A model generated the notes under the pieces. It worked only from the letters and a program-made list of their open reading frames with translations. It searched no databases and was not told where the DNA came from. Source: Allorhodoferax sp032337135 (GTDB lineage: Bacteria > Pseudomonadota > Gammaproteobacteria > Burkholderiales > Burkholderiaceae_C). Taken from it: a stretch of 64,000 bases of DNA. This document shows, piece after piece, positions 32,829 through 41,303 of this stretch. Position numbers and translations under genes: made by a program. How positions within the stretch are numbered: the first letter of the stretch is position 1; every line of letters begins with the position of its first letter. The stretch is from the NCBI RefSeq assembly GCF_032337135.1, contig NZ_JAVXZZ010000005.1, positions 102,201 to 166,200 of the forward strand, read 5' to 3'.

Positions 32829-34043
32829 ATGTTGCTTTTGAACGCATTTAGCGCACATCAACTACTGCTTGCCAATGGAACAGACCCATCTGATGGGCCC
32901 AAGAAAGCCGTCGGTGATATGTCCGATCTGTACATCCAAGAAGGCGAACGGATGCGCGTGCGCGTTCCTGATGGCCTCATCGAGTTCGGCGAAGTTGTTA
33001 CAAGTGAGGCGTTTCTCGATACCTTTGCCAGAGAGGACATCGTTCCGAACTTTGAGGCGCGACTCGAACAGAGTGGGGGACGAATTGAGGAAGCCTACGA
33101 TCTAGCGGTCACGCAAACCGTTACCAGGCCGGCCAAGGATGACCTTGGACGCGATTTGCCCGATGGCTCCATGCACACCGAGTTCGTTGATACGATTACT
33201 CGGGTGCGAATGACCATCTACAAGCATTCGCGGGGCTCGAAATTGGCTGCGGTGGTTCGCTTCAATCCGGCGAAACCATTAGCCTTGGATGACCTGCAGC
33301 TGGAACCGTTGGCTAAAGGTTTGCTGCAAGATTTGAGAGGCGCCATTTTGGTGACCGGGCCAACGCACGCGGGCAAGACTTACACCATGTCCAGCATGGT
33401 TGCTCATATCAATGCCAACCAGCAAGGTCACATCGTCACGATTGAAGACCCCATCGAAATCCCCATCACGCCGGAAAAGTGCGTGATCAGCCAACTCGAA
33501 ATGGGCCTCGACGTAGAGTCTTTCGCGTCAGGCGTGATTGGCAGCCTTCGGCAGTCGCCGATCGCTGTGATGGTGGGGGAGGTGCGTGACGCACAGACTG
33601 CACAGGCTGCACTGCGCGTTGTTCAAGGTGGCCACTTTTTGCTCGCGGGTCTGCACGGGCCCGATGCAGTAGGCGCTCTTCGCGCCTACTGTTCGTTCCT
33701 TGATCCGACCAGGTTAGATCAGGAGCGAGCACAGTTCGCGCAACGTATCAACGGGATCATCTACCAGGTGTTGGTGCGGTCCATCGATGGACTCCAGTAT
33801 CACGTTGCGTGCGAAGTAATTTCATTCCTCGAAGCGCCCGGGCTGCGCACTAAGTTGGCCCTGGGCGACTACGACGGGCTTGCAGCCGCTCTGCGTGCAA
33901 ATGAAGCTGGGACTATTTCGCTGAACAGGTCGCTGCTTCGACTGATCAATGAAGGGAAGATCACATACAACGACGCCAAGAAGGCCACCTACGACGCGAT
34001 GGATCTGTTTGGGCAGGCGAAATCCAGTGGCATCTCTATCTAG
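32829..34043 (+). CDS. PilT-like second pilus ATPase
   Basis: 404 residues. The Walker A box is GPTHAGKT (about residue 176), the Asp box VTIEDPIEI (about 205), Walker B VMVGEVRDAQTA (about 248) and the His box HFLLAGLHG (about 267). There is no CxxC zinc pair, so it resembles retraction ATPases (PilT/PilU) rather than assembly ATPases. In R64 the slot between pilS and pilV holds a lytic transglycosylase and a prepilin peptidase instead. A retractable thin pilus would be implied. The Thr-His in the P-loop is unusual but the Lys and Thr are kept. Confidence 0.87.
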   Translation: MLLLNAFSAHQLLLANGTDPSDGPKKAVGDMSDLYIQEGERMRVRVPDGLIEFGEVVTSEAFLDTFAREDIVPNFEARLEQSGGRIEEAYDLAVTQTVTRPAKDDLGRDLPDGSMHTEFVDTITRVRMTIYKHSRGSKLAAVVRFNPAKPLALDDLQLEPLAKGLLQDLRGAILVTGPTHAGKTYTMSSMVAHINANQQGHIVTIEDPIEIPITPEKCVISQLEMGLDVESFASGVIGSLRQSPIAVMVGEVRDAQTAQAALRVVQGGHFLLAGLHGPDAVGALRAYCSFLDPTRLDQERAQFAQRINGIIYQVLVRSIDGLQYHVACEVISFLEAPGLRTKLALGDYDGLAAALRANEAGTISLNRSLLRLINEGKITYNDAKKATYDAMDLFGQAKSSGISI

Positions 34044-34056
34044 TTTGGGACACACA

Positions 34057-35607
34057 ATGCCACAACCAAGAAGTACCAGGAAGAGCGCACGGGGATTCAC
34101 TCTCGTAGAACTCGGCATTGTCATCGTCGCCATTGCAATCCTGGCTTCCTTGGCTGCCCGTCTGAGCAAGTCATACACTGCCAAGCAACGCGGGGTCCTG
34201 ATCGGTCAGATGATGGTGGAAGTCCATACAGCGGCGGAAGATTTTGCGCGTAAGTACCGGACACAGGTTATTGCCAATGCCACAGGAACGCCAACAGCGA
34301 TTGCGGGCGCAGCCAATCCTTTGGCTCCGACACTTGCTGAATTGTTGGCCTTGGGGCATCTGACAAAGAACATCACGACGGCGGTACCGCGAGCTGGCAA
34401 TATCGTAGTTGGCTACAGCGTTACACCGGCAGGCTGCATTCCTGCGAACTGCGCTATTCGCATTCAGTCCTACATCAATGGCCCTGTGCTGGAGCCTGAC
34501 ATCAACGTGGTTGCGGTGGGTGTTCTCGGTGTCGCCCTTGACACCGCGGGATCGAAGGCTGGGCGTAGCGATAGCACTGATCCAACAAGCCTGCACGGCC
34601 GCGATGGGCAGTGGTCAGCTCCTAACCCAGTAGCAGGAAATCCAGTTGGGATTTTCGCGATGCTTTCGAGCTCGTCTGACATCGGCATGGATGCCTATGT
34701 GCGAGTGCAGGACACCCGAAATCCTGATCTCCAAGGACCATTGTCTGTCGCAGGGGCGGTGACGCATAGCGGTACGACGACCCATACTGGGGCCACTACG
34801 CTGAACGGGGCCACTACTGTCAATTCCAGCCTAACAACGGTGGGTGCTGCGGGTACGCTCGCTGTCGGGGGTGCTGCGACCTTGAGTGGCGCGACAACGA
34901 TTAACAATACTGCAAACGTTACAGGTCGGATCACAGCTGGTTCGGATGTACTTGCTACAGGCATGCTCAGGGGTGATCGCCTGACAGCAACCGGGGCATA
35001 CACAGTTGGTGCTGTGTGTGCCGATGACGGAGCCATTGCCAAGAGAGCGGGTGGGCAAGGCGCCGTAATGTGCATTGGTGGCTTCTGGCAAGCCGTGGTT
35101 ACGGTGTCCACAGCGGGCGCCGCCTGCGCACCGAATGGGTCCGATGCCCAGGATTCCACAGGGGTGAAGCTGACTTGTGTCAATGGCAGCTACAGGGCCC
35201 TGAGCACGTTGATAGTCGCTGGCACCGTTGGAGCGGTTTGCGCCACACAAGGACAGTCAGCGTACGACTTTACTACCGCTGTACCTACCCAGCTCATTTG
35301 CAGGACAAATCCCTCGGGAGGGGCTTCGAAGTGGATGCGAATTCAGGACATTACAACCCACATGGTATTCGTCAATTCCTGGGAAGTAACCAACGGTCAG
35401 AGCATCACAAAGCCAACGTGTAGCGTGGCCGTAGGACAGACGGTCACACCTATTCTGTTGCTCAGGCCGAAAATCGAAACATCCACCGATGTAGGTTTCA
35501 ATCGCTATGCAATTGATAACGGAGCATCTTGGTCAGTGGTCTTGACTGATGCTTCAAACAAACCTTTGGGCACTGCGCTTGGTGAGGCTTATTGCTATTA
35601 CAACTAA
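34057..35607 (+). CDS. pilV: Thin-pilus tip adhesin / minor pilin
   Basis: 516 residues from ATG 34057, 13 bases after the ATPase stop; the longer frame overlaps the ATPase. The prepilin site is SARG then FTLVELGIVIVAIAILASLAA. A middle region is Thr/Gly-rich, with repeated THSGTTTHTGATTLNGATT-like hexads (about 230-295). Three Cys modules then follow (GAVCADDG...VMCIGGFW; GAACAPNG...LTCVNGSY; GAVCATQG...LICRTN), the kind seen in PilV-type tips. R64 PilV recognises recipient lipopolysaccharide. No Rci recombinase or inverted shufflon segments were found, so the tip here appears fixed. Confidence 0.85.
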   Translation: MPQPRSTRKSARGFTLVELGIVIVAIAILASLAARLSKSYTAKQRGVLIGQMMVEVHTAAEDFARKYRTQVIANATGTPTAIAGAANPLAPTLAELLALGHLTKNITTAVPRAGNIVVGYSVTPAGCIPANCAIRIQSYINGPVLEPDINVVAVGVLGVALDTAGSKAGRSDSTDPTSLHGRDGQWSAPNPVAGNPVGIFAMLSSSSDIGMDAYVRVQDTRNPDLQGPLSVAGAVTHSGTTTHTGATTLNGATTVNSSLTTVGAAGTLAVGGAATLSGATTINNTANVTGRITAGSDVLATGMLRGDRLTATGAYTVGAVCADDGAIAKRAGGQGAVMCIGGFWQAVVTVSTAGAACAPNGSDAQDSTGVKLTCVNGSYRALSTLIVAGTVGAVCATQGQSAYDFTTAVPTQLICRTNPSGGASKWMRIQDITTHMVFVNSWEVTNGQSITKPTCSVAVGQTVTPILLLRPKIETSTDVGFNRYAIDNGASWSVVLTDASNKPLGTALGEAYCYYN

Positions 35608-35622
35608 CTTCAGGAGTTAATC

Positions 35623-36432
35623 ATGGACATCAAAAAGGCGATCTTCGTCAGTTTCATCTGGGGTATTTTGGGAATAGCCAATGCCCAACGCATTCCAGAT
35701 TCATCAGTAACTGGAACCGCTCGCGCTACGGTTGGGATAGACCCTACTCTTGTAGAGTGCCTGAAAACCGGGAACAACTGTTCCGGGTGGCAGGTTGGCT
35801 CGGGTTCTGGCACCGGCACCGGGCTGGGCAAGAGAATTGGGACTTTTACTTGGAGAACAGCCGGCGGTAATGGCACGGACTACTGGTGGGGATGGGTGAA
35901 TGCTCGCCTGTGTATTACTTCGGCCTCAGCCGGTGGGCTTGCGATTGTGCCAATTCGTCAAAATGCAGATGGCTCATTGTTGTGGCGCATCAACTCAGCT
36001 ACAGATACGTTCGTGTATGAGCCAACGAACACTGTCCATCAACCGACTAGTACCACAAAGAATGGCTACTACCTATCGGCCATCTGCTATTTTGACGGTC
36101 CTCAGGGTACGTTCAATATGTCTCTGTTCGATAAAGATGACAACAATGAAATGATCACCGAGAGCTTTGTTTATTCCACTACAACAAAAATCATTTATGA
36201 CACAGTGAATACTTACAGATACCTGGGTGGACGCGATAAAAGTTGCGTGTATCTGGGTTCCAGTCAAAGGGCGAGGTCGGTACCGGCGACTTACCACATT
36301 CACCGAAAGTCCAATCATTTAGATCCGATTACGGGGGTGTTTTCGGTTATTGAATACGACACCCAGGAGACCACCAACAATCCTCCTTCGCAGGTTATCA
36401 CCGACAGCGACTGTCCCACTGGCGGACTTTAA
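35623..36432 (+). CDS. Unknown secreted protein after pilV
   Basis: 269 residues with a signal peptide (cleavage after GIANA, about residue 21). The mature part is Gly/Thr/Tyr-rich with several Cys (CLKTGNNCSGW near 45, CITSASAG near 92, ICYFDG near 150, SCVYLGSS near 207, SDCPTG at the end), likely an extracellular beta-rich fold. It lies 15 bases after pilV and GAGTT precedes the ATG. It may be a pilus-tip subunit or cell-surface factor. The DNA is more AT-rich than its neighbours, which suggests a separate origin. No family recognised. Confidence 0.72.
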   Translation: MDIKKAIFVSFIWGILGIANAQRIPDSSVTGTARATVGIDPTLVECLKTGNNCSGWQVGSGSGTGTGLGKRIGTFTWRTAGGNGTDYWWGWVNARLCITSASAGGLAIVPIRQNADGSLLWRINSATDTFVYEPTNTVHQPTSTTKNGYYLSAICYFDGPQGTFNMSLFDKDDNNEMITESFVYSTTTKIIYDTVNTYRYLGGRDKSCVYLGSSQRARSVPATYHIHRKSNHLDPITGVFSVIEYDTQETTNNPPSQVITDSDCPTGGL

Positions 36433-36924
36433 ATGAAGTGGACTTCGGCCAAAGTCGATGGCTGAATAGGTTGCGAATGGGCCCGCGGAATCATTCTGTT
36501 GCTGCGTGGAATGCGGAGTACAGCTATTTCTGGGGCATTCATCGGGGCCAACGATTGAGGCGCCAGTGGCCCGAAACGCAGCACGGCTGGCTCCCACGTT
36601 CGATCGCCACCCATCACTGGTGATTGCTATGTGAAGCTCCGCCGTCCTACGTGGGCTAAGCGCTGGCTACAGCGTGTGGGGCCACATCAACGCGCCTGTG
36701 ATGCTGCGAAGGGACGCAAAGTCGACTTCGCTGACTTGAGTGTTGCGCGGTGTGCATTGGCATCCAATTGGGCACAGGTAATCGAATGATCCCAGCGGGG
36801 TACCACCAGCCCGCCACATGGCGAACTCATCCTCACTTGTGAAGTCCTTGCAACGGCGATCGGATTTGCTAATTTGGTTGCAGCCTAGTGCGAATACCAA
36901 CCCCATTTTGTGGAGAATGAAATA
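36433..36924 (+). other. 492-base gap between pilus cluster and CAP lipoprotein
   Basis: No convincing gene. One short frame from GTG 36631 to 36789 (52 codons) reads as a plausible basic peptide with WAKRWLQRV, and the frame is open from 36559, but it has no good ribosome site. It could be a remnant. No recombination sites, long repeats or terminator were found. Confidence 0.35.
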
Positions 36925-38562
36925 ATGAATTTGCAAGTGTTGAAGTCAGTGACGGCCATGGTTACTGCAAGCATCCTGGTAGCCTGTGGCGGCGGGGGCG
37001 GGGGCGGGGGGGCATCCACCACCCCGACCGTCACCACATTGAGTGGAACTGTCGCAGTTGGTTATCCGATCGTGGGGGCCTCGGTGACCGTGCGTTGTGC
37101 CGCAGGTACTCCGCCTGCAGCAACGACAACCGATTCGAACGGGGCTTGGAGTATCGATGTCGCCAATCAGACGCTGCCTTGCGCTGCGGCTGCGTCTGGA
37201 GGCACGGCCAATGGTGTAGCCAACACGACGCAATACCACTCGATCGCGACCTCGCGTGGCGTGATGAACATCACTCCGATGACAGATTTGCTCGTGGCCA
37301 ACGTCATTCAATCTGCTACACCATCGACTTGGTTTGCCAATTTGGTGGGCACGCCAACGGCGCTGAATGCGATTTCCCAAGCGGATATTGATGCCTCTCT
37401 GCAACGTTTCCGTGACGCATTGCCATTGATCACAACGTTGTCGTCAGTTCATCCCGTTACCAGCAGCTTTTCCCCGACTGCTGGCGATTCCATGGATGAC
37501 ATGCTCGAAGCTATCGCGCAAGCACGTACACAGGTGAGCTCCACCCACACGGATGATCTGACAAAAGTCGCTGCGGCCGGTGCCATTCAGCCAGGATCTG
37601 CCTACTACTCCGCAATGGTCTGGAAGTACCGTGGGACGTCCAGCGGTGGGAATAGCTACCATGCGTCCAGCATTGTGACCACACCGGTCGCCACGCCTAC
37701 ATATGGAGCCGCCACCGAGGAAGAGCTCGCTTTCAACCTGATTACGTCCGAACGTAGCCGCTGTGGATTCGGTACCGTCGCACAAGACACTCACATCGAT
37801 GCTGCAGCAGGGGCGCATGCCATTTGGCAGCTGAAGAACCAGTACATCAGCCACTCCGAAGATGGCAATGCCTATCCGACGGGCTTTACAGGTACTACCG
37901 CTGATGATCGTGTCACATTCCAAGGGTATGCCAACCTTGGTGCAGCGCGCGACTTCTACAGCGTCCGTACTGGCGATGGAACGAAAGCAGGATTTGCTAC
38001 GCTCGCGGCCCGCAAGCTGTTGTCTGCACCTTTCCATTTGGAAGGGCTGATGGATGGTTGGCGTGACATCGGCTTGGCAGTCAAGAACCACGTTGATGCA
38101 GGAAGCGGTTCAGCCGCCGTGTTTCTACAGGTAAATGGTGCCTACACAGCGTCCGCCTCCAAGCAATTGCAGGCCAGCGACTCCGTTTTGACCTACCCCT
38201 GCCAAGGATCTACCGGCCTCAACTACCAGTTGACAGCAGAAACCCCTAACCCTGTACCGGGACGCAATCTGGCCACAAATCCTCTGGGTCATCCAGTTTT
38301 GATTAAGGTACGCGATGGCAATGCCCTGTCGATTACATCCGCCACGATGGTTTCGGTGCCCGGCAACGCATCGGTGACGCTGCGCAGCGCATCCCAAACC
38401 CGCTCCGATGACACCTCCGGCATCTTCTCCTCAAGTGAAGCGTATGTGATTCCCGACGCACCCTTGTCGCCGAGCACCACCTATCAAGTGACCATCACTG
38501 GTACAAACGCTTCGGTGCCTTTCACCAAGACGTTCACATTCACTACTGGTACCGGCGGTTAA
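36925..38562 (+). CDS. CAP/SCP-domain lipoprotein
   Basis: 545 residues from ATG 36925. The lipobox is LVAC followed by eight Gly, a tether common in Burkholderiales surface lipoproteins. An Ig-like or carboxypeptidase-regulatory-like domain follows (GTVAVGYPIVGASVTV, about 37-52). A CAP domain lies at about 260-410 (LITSERSRCGFG, GAHAIWQLKNQYISHSE, WRDIGLAV). The C-terminal region (about 460-540) has another beta domain ending in PFTKTFTFTTG. CAP proteins are secreted with varied roles; this one probably sits on the outer membrane. It lies between the pilus and transfer operons and has its own terminator. A role in surface interaction is inferred. Confidence 0.83.
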   Translation: MNLQVLKSVTAMVTASILVACGGGGGGGGASTTPTVTTLSGTVAVGYPIVGASVTVRCAAGTPPAATTTDSNGAWSIDVANQTLPCAAAASGGTANGVANTTQYHSIATSRGVMNITPMTDLLVANVIQSATPSTWFANLVGTPTALNAISQADIDASLQRFRDALPLITTLSSVHPVTSSFSPTAGDSMDDMLEAIAQARTQVSSTHTDDLTKVAAAGAIQPGSAYYSAMVWKYRGTSSGGNSYHASSIVTTPVATPTYGAATEEELAFNLITSERSRCGFGTVAQDTHIDAAAGAHAIWQLKNQYISHSEDGNAYPTGFTGTTADDRVTFQGYANLGAARDFYSVRTGDGTKAGFATLAARKLLSAPFHLEGLMDGWRDIGLAVKNHVDAGSGSAAVFLQVNGAYTASASKQLQASDSVLTYPCQGSTGLNYQLTAETPNPVPGRNLATNPLGHPVLIKVRDGNALSITSATMVSVPGNASVTLRSASQTRSDDTSGIFSSSEAYVIPDAPLSPSTTYQVTITGTNASVPFTKTFTFTTGTGG

Positions 38563-38579
38563 AACCCGCTGCTTGTAGG

Positions 38580-38614
38580 TGGCCCTTCGGTTATTCCGAA
38601 GGGCCATTTTTTTT
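38580..38614 (+). terminator. Intrinsic terminator after CAP lipoprotein
   Basis: TGGCCCTTCGG-ttatt-CCGAAGGGCCA, perfect 11-bp stem, then eight T. Confidence 0.94.
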
Positions 38615-38684
38615 GCATTTGTGAAGTGACCACTCATGGGAGTCGGCGTTCATCAAAGCAGGGCTAGCGAAACCTGGGGCACTC

Positions 38685-38693
38685 TGCTATGAT
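38685..38693 (+). promoter_or_regulatory. Transfer-operon promoter (extended -10)
   Basis: TGCTATGAT is a near-ideal extended -10 box (TGn plus TATGAT at 38688-38693). No strong -35 box is seen, which extended -10 promoters tolerate. It follows the terminator at 38580 and precedes the tra operon start at 38792. Confidence 0.6.
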
Positions 38694-38712
38694 TTCAGCT
38701 CAGGTCAACGCT

Positions 38713-38734
38713 ACTCAACCATCCCGCAATGGGA
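38713..38734 (+). promoter_or_regulatory. Shared leader element, copy 4 (ACTCAACC + short hairpin)
   Basis: ACTCAACCATCCCGC aligns to ACTCATACCATCCCGA of copy 2 with one missing base and one change. The hairpin is only four pairs, TCCC-gcaat-GGGA (38722-38734). It lies 20 bases after the -10 box. It is the weakest copy structurally but the position is as at the other sites. Confidence 0.5.
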
Positions 38735-38791
38735 CTTCTCAGACCTTGTTGATTCACTGGCGAGTCGAATCAATCAAAAAGTTTGGGATTT

Positions 38792-39319
38792 ATGGTTTTA
38801 ACTACGCTAGTAGCGTTGTTGCCCCATTGCGCTCCCGCGGTAGATCAATCAACAGCCCTGCGATTGATCGCGGCCGAGAGCGGTGGCAGGCAGTTCGCAA
38901 TCAACATCAATGGCAATTTCAGGCTCAGTCGACAGCCTGCGAACTACGACGAGTTCCGTGACGTTGTGCTCGCCCTGGATGCGAGTGGCTACAACTTCGA
39001 CTTCGGATTCACCCAGGCCAACAACCGCGAAATAAGGCGACGCGGCTTTGGGGTTGACCAATTCGTTGACCCCTGCAGCAATCTCCAGTTCATGGAAAAA
39101 GTTCTGGTCGACTGCTTCAACGGGACTTCGCCCAAGCAGGACAGCCAGAGCCGAATTGCCTACACCCTGAGTTGCTACAACACGGGCCGCTACGGTCCGG
39201 GCTTCACCAATGGCTATGTCAGTCGGGTTTGGAAGTCAACGACAACCAAAGCCGGCTCTGCCAGAGCCTACATCCCCTACGAAAAGATCCCACATCAACT
39301 GAAGGAGAACCCACTATGA
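38792..39319 (+). CDS. VirB1-like lytic transglycosylase
   Basis: 175 residues from ATG 38792, giving a short hydrophobic signal (MVLTTLVALLPHC). LIAAESGGRQFAININ (about residue 24) holds the catalytic Glu, NFDFGFTQAN (about 69) is the second motif, and SCYNTGRYG (about 129) is the third motif of SLT-family murein hydrolases. It opens the peptidoglycan for the transfer apparatus. It is the first gene of the transfer operon and overlaps traA by ATGA. A second such enzyme is encoded at 58789. Confidence 0.85.
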   Translation: MVLTTLVALLPHCAPAVDQSTALRLIAAESGGRQFAININGNFRLSRQPANYDEFRDVVLALDASGYNFDFGFTQANNREIRRRGFGVDQFVDPCSNLQFMEKVLVDCFNGTSPKQDSQSRIAYTLSCYNTGRYGPGFTNGYVSRVWKSTTTKAGSARAYIPYEKIPHQLKENPL

Positions 39320-39675
39320 ACACAACCGCCCTCAATACGGCATTGCACTGGCCCGGCGCCTCTCGTAACCTGATGCGCAATCTGGGCTTGATTGTCCTGA
39401 TGGCATTGATCTTCGTTTGCAATGCCGATGCACAAGTAGTGGTGGGCTCCGGAGGAGGGGCTGGGATGATCGGCCAAGATGCCTGGACCAGCATTAAGGG
39501 GCTCTGGTTTGGTCCCGCGGGCCTGGCCTTGGGAGCCCTGATCTTTGCGTTGTCAATCTACTTCTATTTCAAGGAAGGTGTGCTAGCAGTCCTGGGAGTG
39601 ATTGCGATGGGCATCATTTTCTTCTTCATCCCGGGCATGACTGCAGCTGTTCAGAACTGGGCGCGTTCATTCTGA
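39316..39675 (+). CDS. traA: Conjugative pilin (TraA/VirB2-like)
   Basis: 119 residues from ATG 39316; the longer frame overlaps the upstream gene. A long leader ends at ADAQ (about residue 39), with mature pilin of about 80 residues. Two hydrophobic helices (GPAGLALGALIFALSIYFYF and VLAVLGVIAMGIIFFFIPG) are separated by a short KEG turn, the standard VirB2/TraA layout. Position before traL and traE supports the assignment. Confidence 0.82.
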   Translation: MNTTALNTALHWPGASRNLMRNLGLIVLMALIFVCNADAQVVVGSGGGAGMIGQDAWTSIKGLWFGPAGLALGALIFALSIYFYFKEGVLAVLGVIAMGIIFFFIPGMTAAVQNWARSF

Positions 39676-39683
39676 TCACAACC

Positions 39684-39983
39684 ATGCAAGAAGTCGAGTT
39701 CCGCCCCGTTCCGAAGCACATCGATAAGTCCGAGCGCATCGCTGAGATCGCGCTGATCTTTGCATTTGTGTTCTTCATTGTCCGAATCCCCGTTGTGCTT
39801 TCGATCAAGAACCCAGATGGCTCTGAGGTGGGCTACTTGACCATTCTTGCATTCACTTGTTCCTACCTCTACCACAAGGCCACGGCGCGGCAGAAGCCCG
39901 GATTCATCCTGCACAAGGGCTACTTGCTGGGCATGCCTGTGCGGGGTCTGATCGAGCAATCCATAAAAAGGTTGGTGAAGTAA
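39684..39983 (+). CDS. traL: Conjugative transfer protein TraL (VirB3-like)
   Basis: 99 residues. The N-terminal PKHIDKSERIA is characteristic of TraL, followed by a hydrophobic stretch (ALIFAFVFFIVRIPVVL) and a second, weaker one (YLTILAFTCSYLYH). The C-terminal GYLLGMPVRGLIEQS has few hydrophobic residues. It is a small inner-membrane component working with TraC. The stop shares one base with the traE start. Confidence 0.85.
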   Translation: MQEVEFRPVPKHIDKSERIAEIALIFAFVFFIVRIPVVLSIKNPDGSEVGYLTILAFTCSYLYHKATARQKPGFILHKGYLLGMPVRGLIEQSIKRLVK

Positions 39984-40594
39984 TGAACTTGGACGAATTG
40001 AGCAAGGCCGTTAGGCGGATGATGACCGTAGTGGTCGTCTTCGCAGGTTTGGCTACGGTGCTTTCCATTTCCTCCCTGCTGGCGCTGTTTCGGTCACAGG
40101 CGGCCCTGGAGCGGGCAGTGAACGAGCGCGCGGTCATGGTAGTGCCTGGTGCCGTAGCAGGGGAATACATCGCTGGCTTGTCAGAGGAAAACCTAAAGGG
40201 TGTTGCGCGTTACATCGGTCAACTAGGCACATCGTTCACGCCGGCCAACTTCAAGCTGCGCATGGACGAATTAATGGCCTACGCAGACAGTGCCTATCTT
40301 CCGACACTGGCCAATGAGGCAAAGAAGCTCGAAATGGAAGTCGTAGCCCAAGCACAAGGCCGCTTCTTTCTGCCAGACACACAATCAGAGCGCCTGGTCG
40401 TTGTTGGCAATAACGAGTTCGAATACACAACGACCGGCAGTTGGGCGTTTTCTGCTGGCGGGCTGGCACTCTCGCAGGATGACATTGGAAGGGTTACCGT
40501 ACGCTTTCGCCTGGGCCAATCTGATCAGCGCAACAAGTATGGTGTCAAGATCCTTCGGTTCTCTGCCGTGCGCGCCAAAGGAGCCCAGCAATGA
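39983..40594 (+). CDS. traE: Conjugative transfer protein TraE (VirB8-like)
   Basis: 203 residues from ATG 39983. A short cytoplasmic start is followed by one membrane helix (about 13-34, MTVVVVFAGLATVLSISSLLALF) and a periplasmic domain of about 165 residues, the TraE shape. FELVV-type strands (SERLVVVGNNEFEYTTTGSW, about 136-155) fit the NTF2-like periplasmic fold. It overlaps traK by ATGA. Confidence 0.82.
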   Translation: MNLDELSKAVRRMMTVVVVFAGLATVLSISSLLALFRSQAALERAVNERAVMVVPGAVAGEYIAGLSEENLKGVARYIGQLGTSFTPANFKLRMDELMAYADSAYLPTLANEAKKLEMEVVAQAQGRFFLPDTQSERLVVVGNNEFEYTTTGSWAFSAGGLALSQDDIGRVTVRFRLGQSDQRNKYGVKILRFSAVRAKGAQQ

Positions 40595-41295
40595 TTCAGA
40601 CGATCACAAGGCATGCACTTCTGGCTTTGCTGCTGCTCGGCTCGATCGTCAGCCACGCGACTGACTTGGTGTGGGACGGAAAGACCTATCTCGACATCGG
40701 TCTTCGGATGGGGGCCGACACATCCGTGGTCTTCCCTGAGCCGGTGGAAATGAGTGCCGAGATCACTTCGGCTTTCTCTATGGTGACTTCCACCACCGAT
40801 GAGCGAATCCTTTCAATTCGCCCACTCCAGCTGCAAGAGCAGCGAGTAACCTTCATCGGCACAAAGACCAAGACCATCTACCTAGCCCGATTCAGTACGC
40901 GGGCTCCCTATTCGCCTTTGTACCGAGTGAAGGACGGCACTGCAATTGAGGCGGCACGGGTTGCAGCGACAGCCAAGCTGAGCCCAACCGGGATGATGAA
41001 GGCCCTGATGGGGGGACAACCCATCAACGGGGTAAGCACCAGGCAGCACAAGCAGGAAATAGTCGTTGGCCCTGAGTACCGGATCATGGCCACTGAAATA
41101 TGGGAGTCCCCCACCATTACCGGCGTGATAGGTACTTTGGTATTGCGCCCTGAAATCCAATCGACCACCGTGCGCCCAGGAGACATCAGTCTCAAGATTC
41201 CGGCCTTTGGAAATTTGCGGATGATGGGTGCTGACCGATGGGACCTGGACCGCGATGTCCCCAGCACTACCGTGTACTTCGTCTTCACCAAGTAG
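40591..41295 (+). CDS. traK: Type-F secretin-like protein TraK (VirB9-like)
   Basis: 234 residues with a signal peptide (cleavage near SHA, residue 24). The periplasmic beta-rich part starts with VVFPEPVEMSAEIT (about 48) and contains RVTFIGTKTKTIYLARF (about 91), a pattern of TraK proteins. It forms the outer-membrane core with TraB and TraV. Genes traE-K-B-V-C follow the standard F order. The stop is 8 bases before the GTG of traB. Confidence 0.8.
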   Translation: MIQTITRHALLALLLLGSIVSHATDLVWDGKTYLDIGLRMGADTSVVFPEPVEMSAEITSAFSMVTSTTDERILSIRPLQLQEQRVTFIGTKTKTIYLARFSTRAPYSPLYRVKDGTAIEAARVAATAKLSPTGMMKALMGGQPINGVSTRQHKQEIVVGPEYRIMATEIWESPTITGVIGTLVLRPEIQSTTVRPGDISLKIPAFGNLRMMGADRWDLDRDVPSTTVYFVFTK

Positions 41296-41303
41296 GACTC
41301 GCC

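Noticed and set aside
35607..36924. Shufflon downstream of pilV
   Set aside because: No inverted copies of the pilV 3' end, no conserved crossover repeats and no tyrosine recombinase gene were found.
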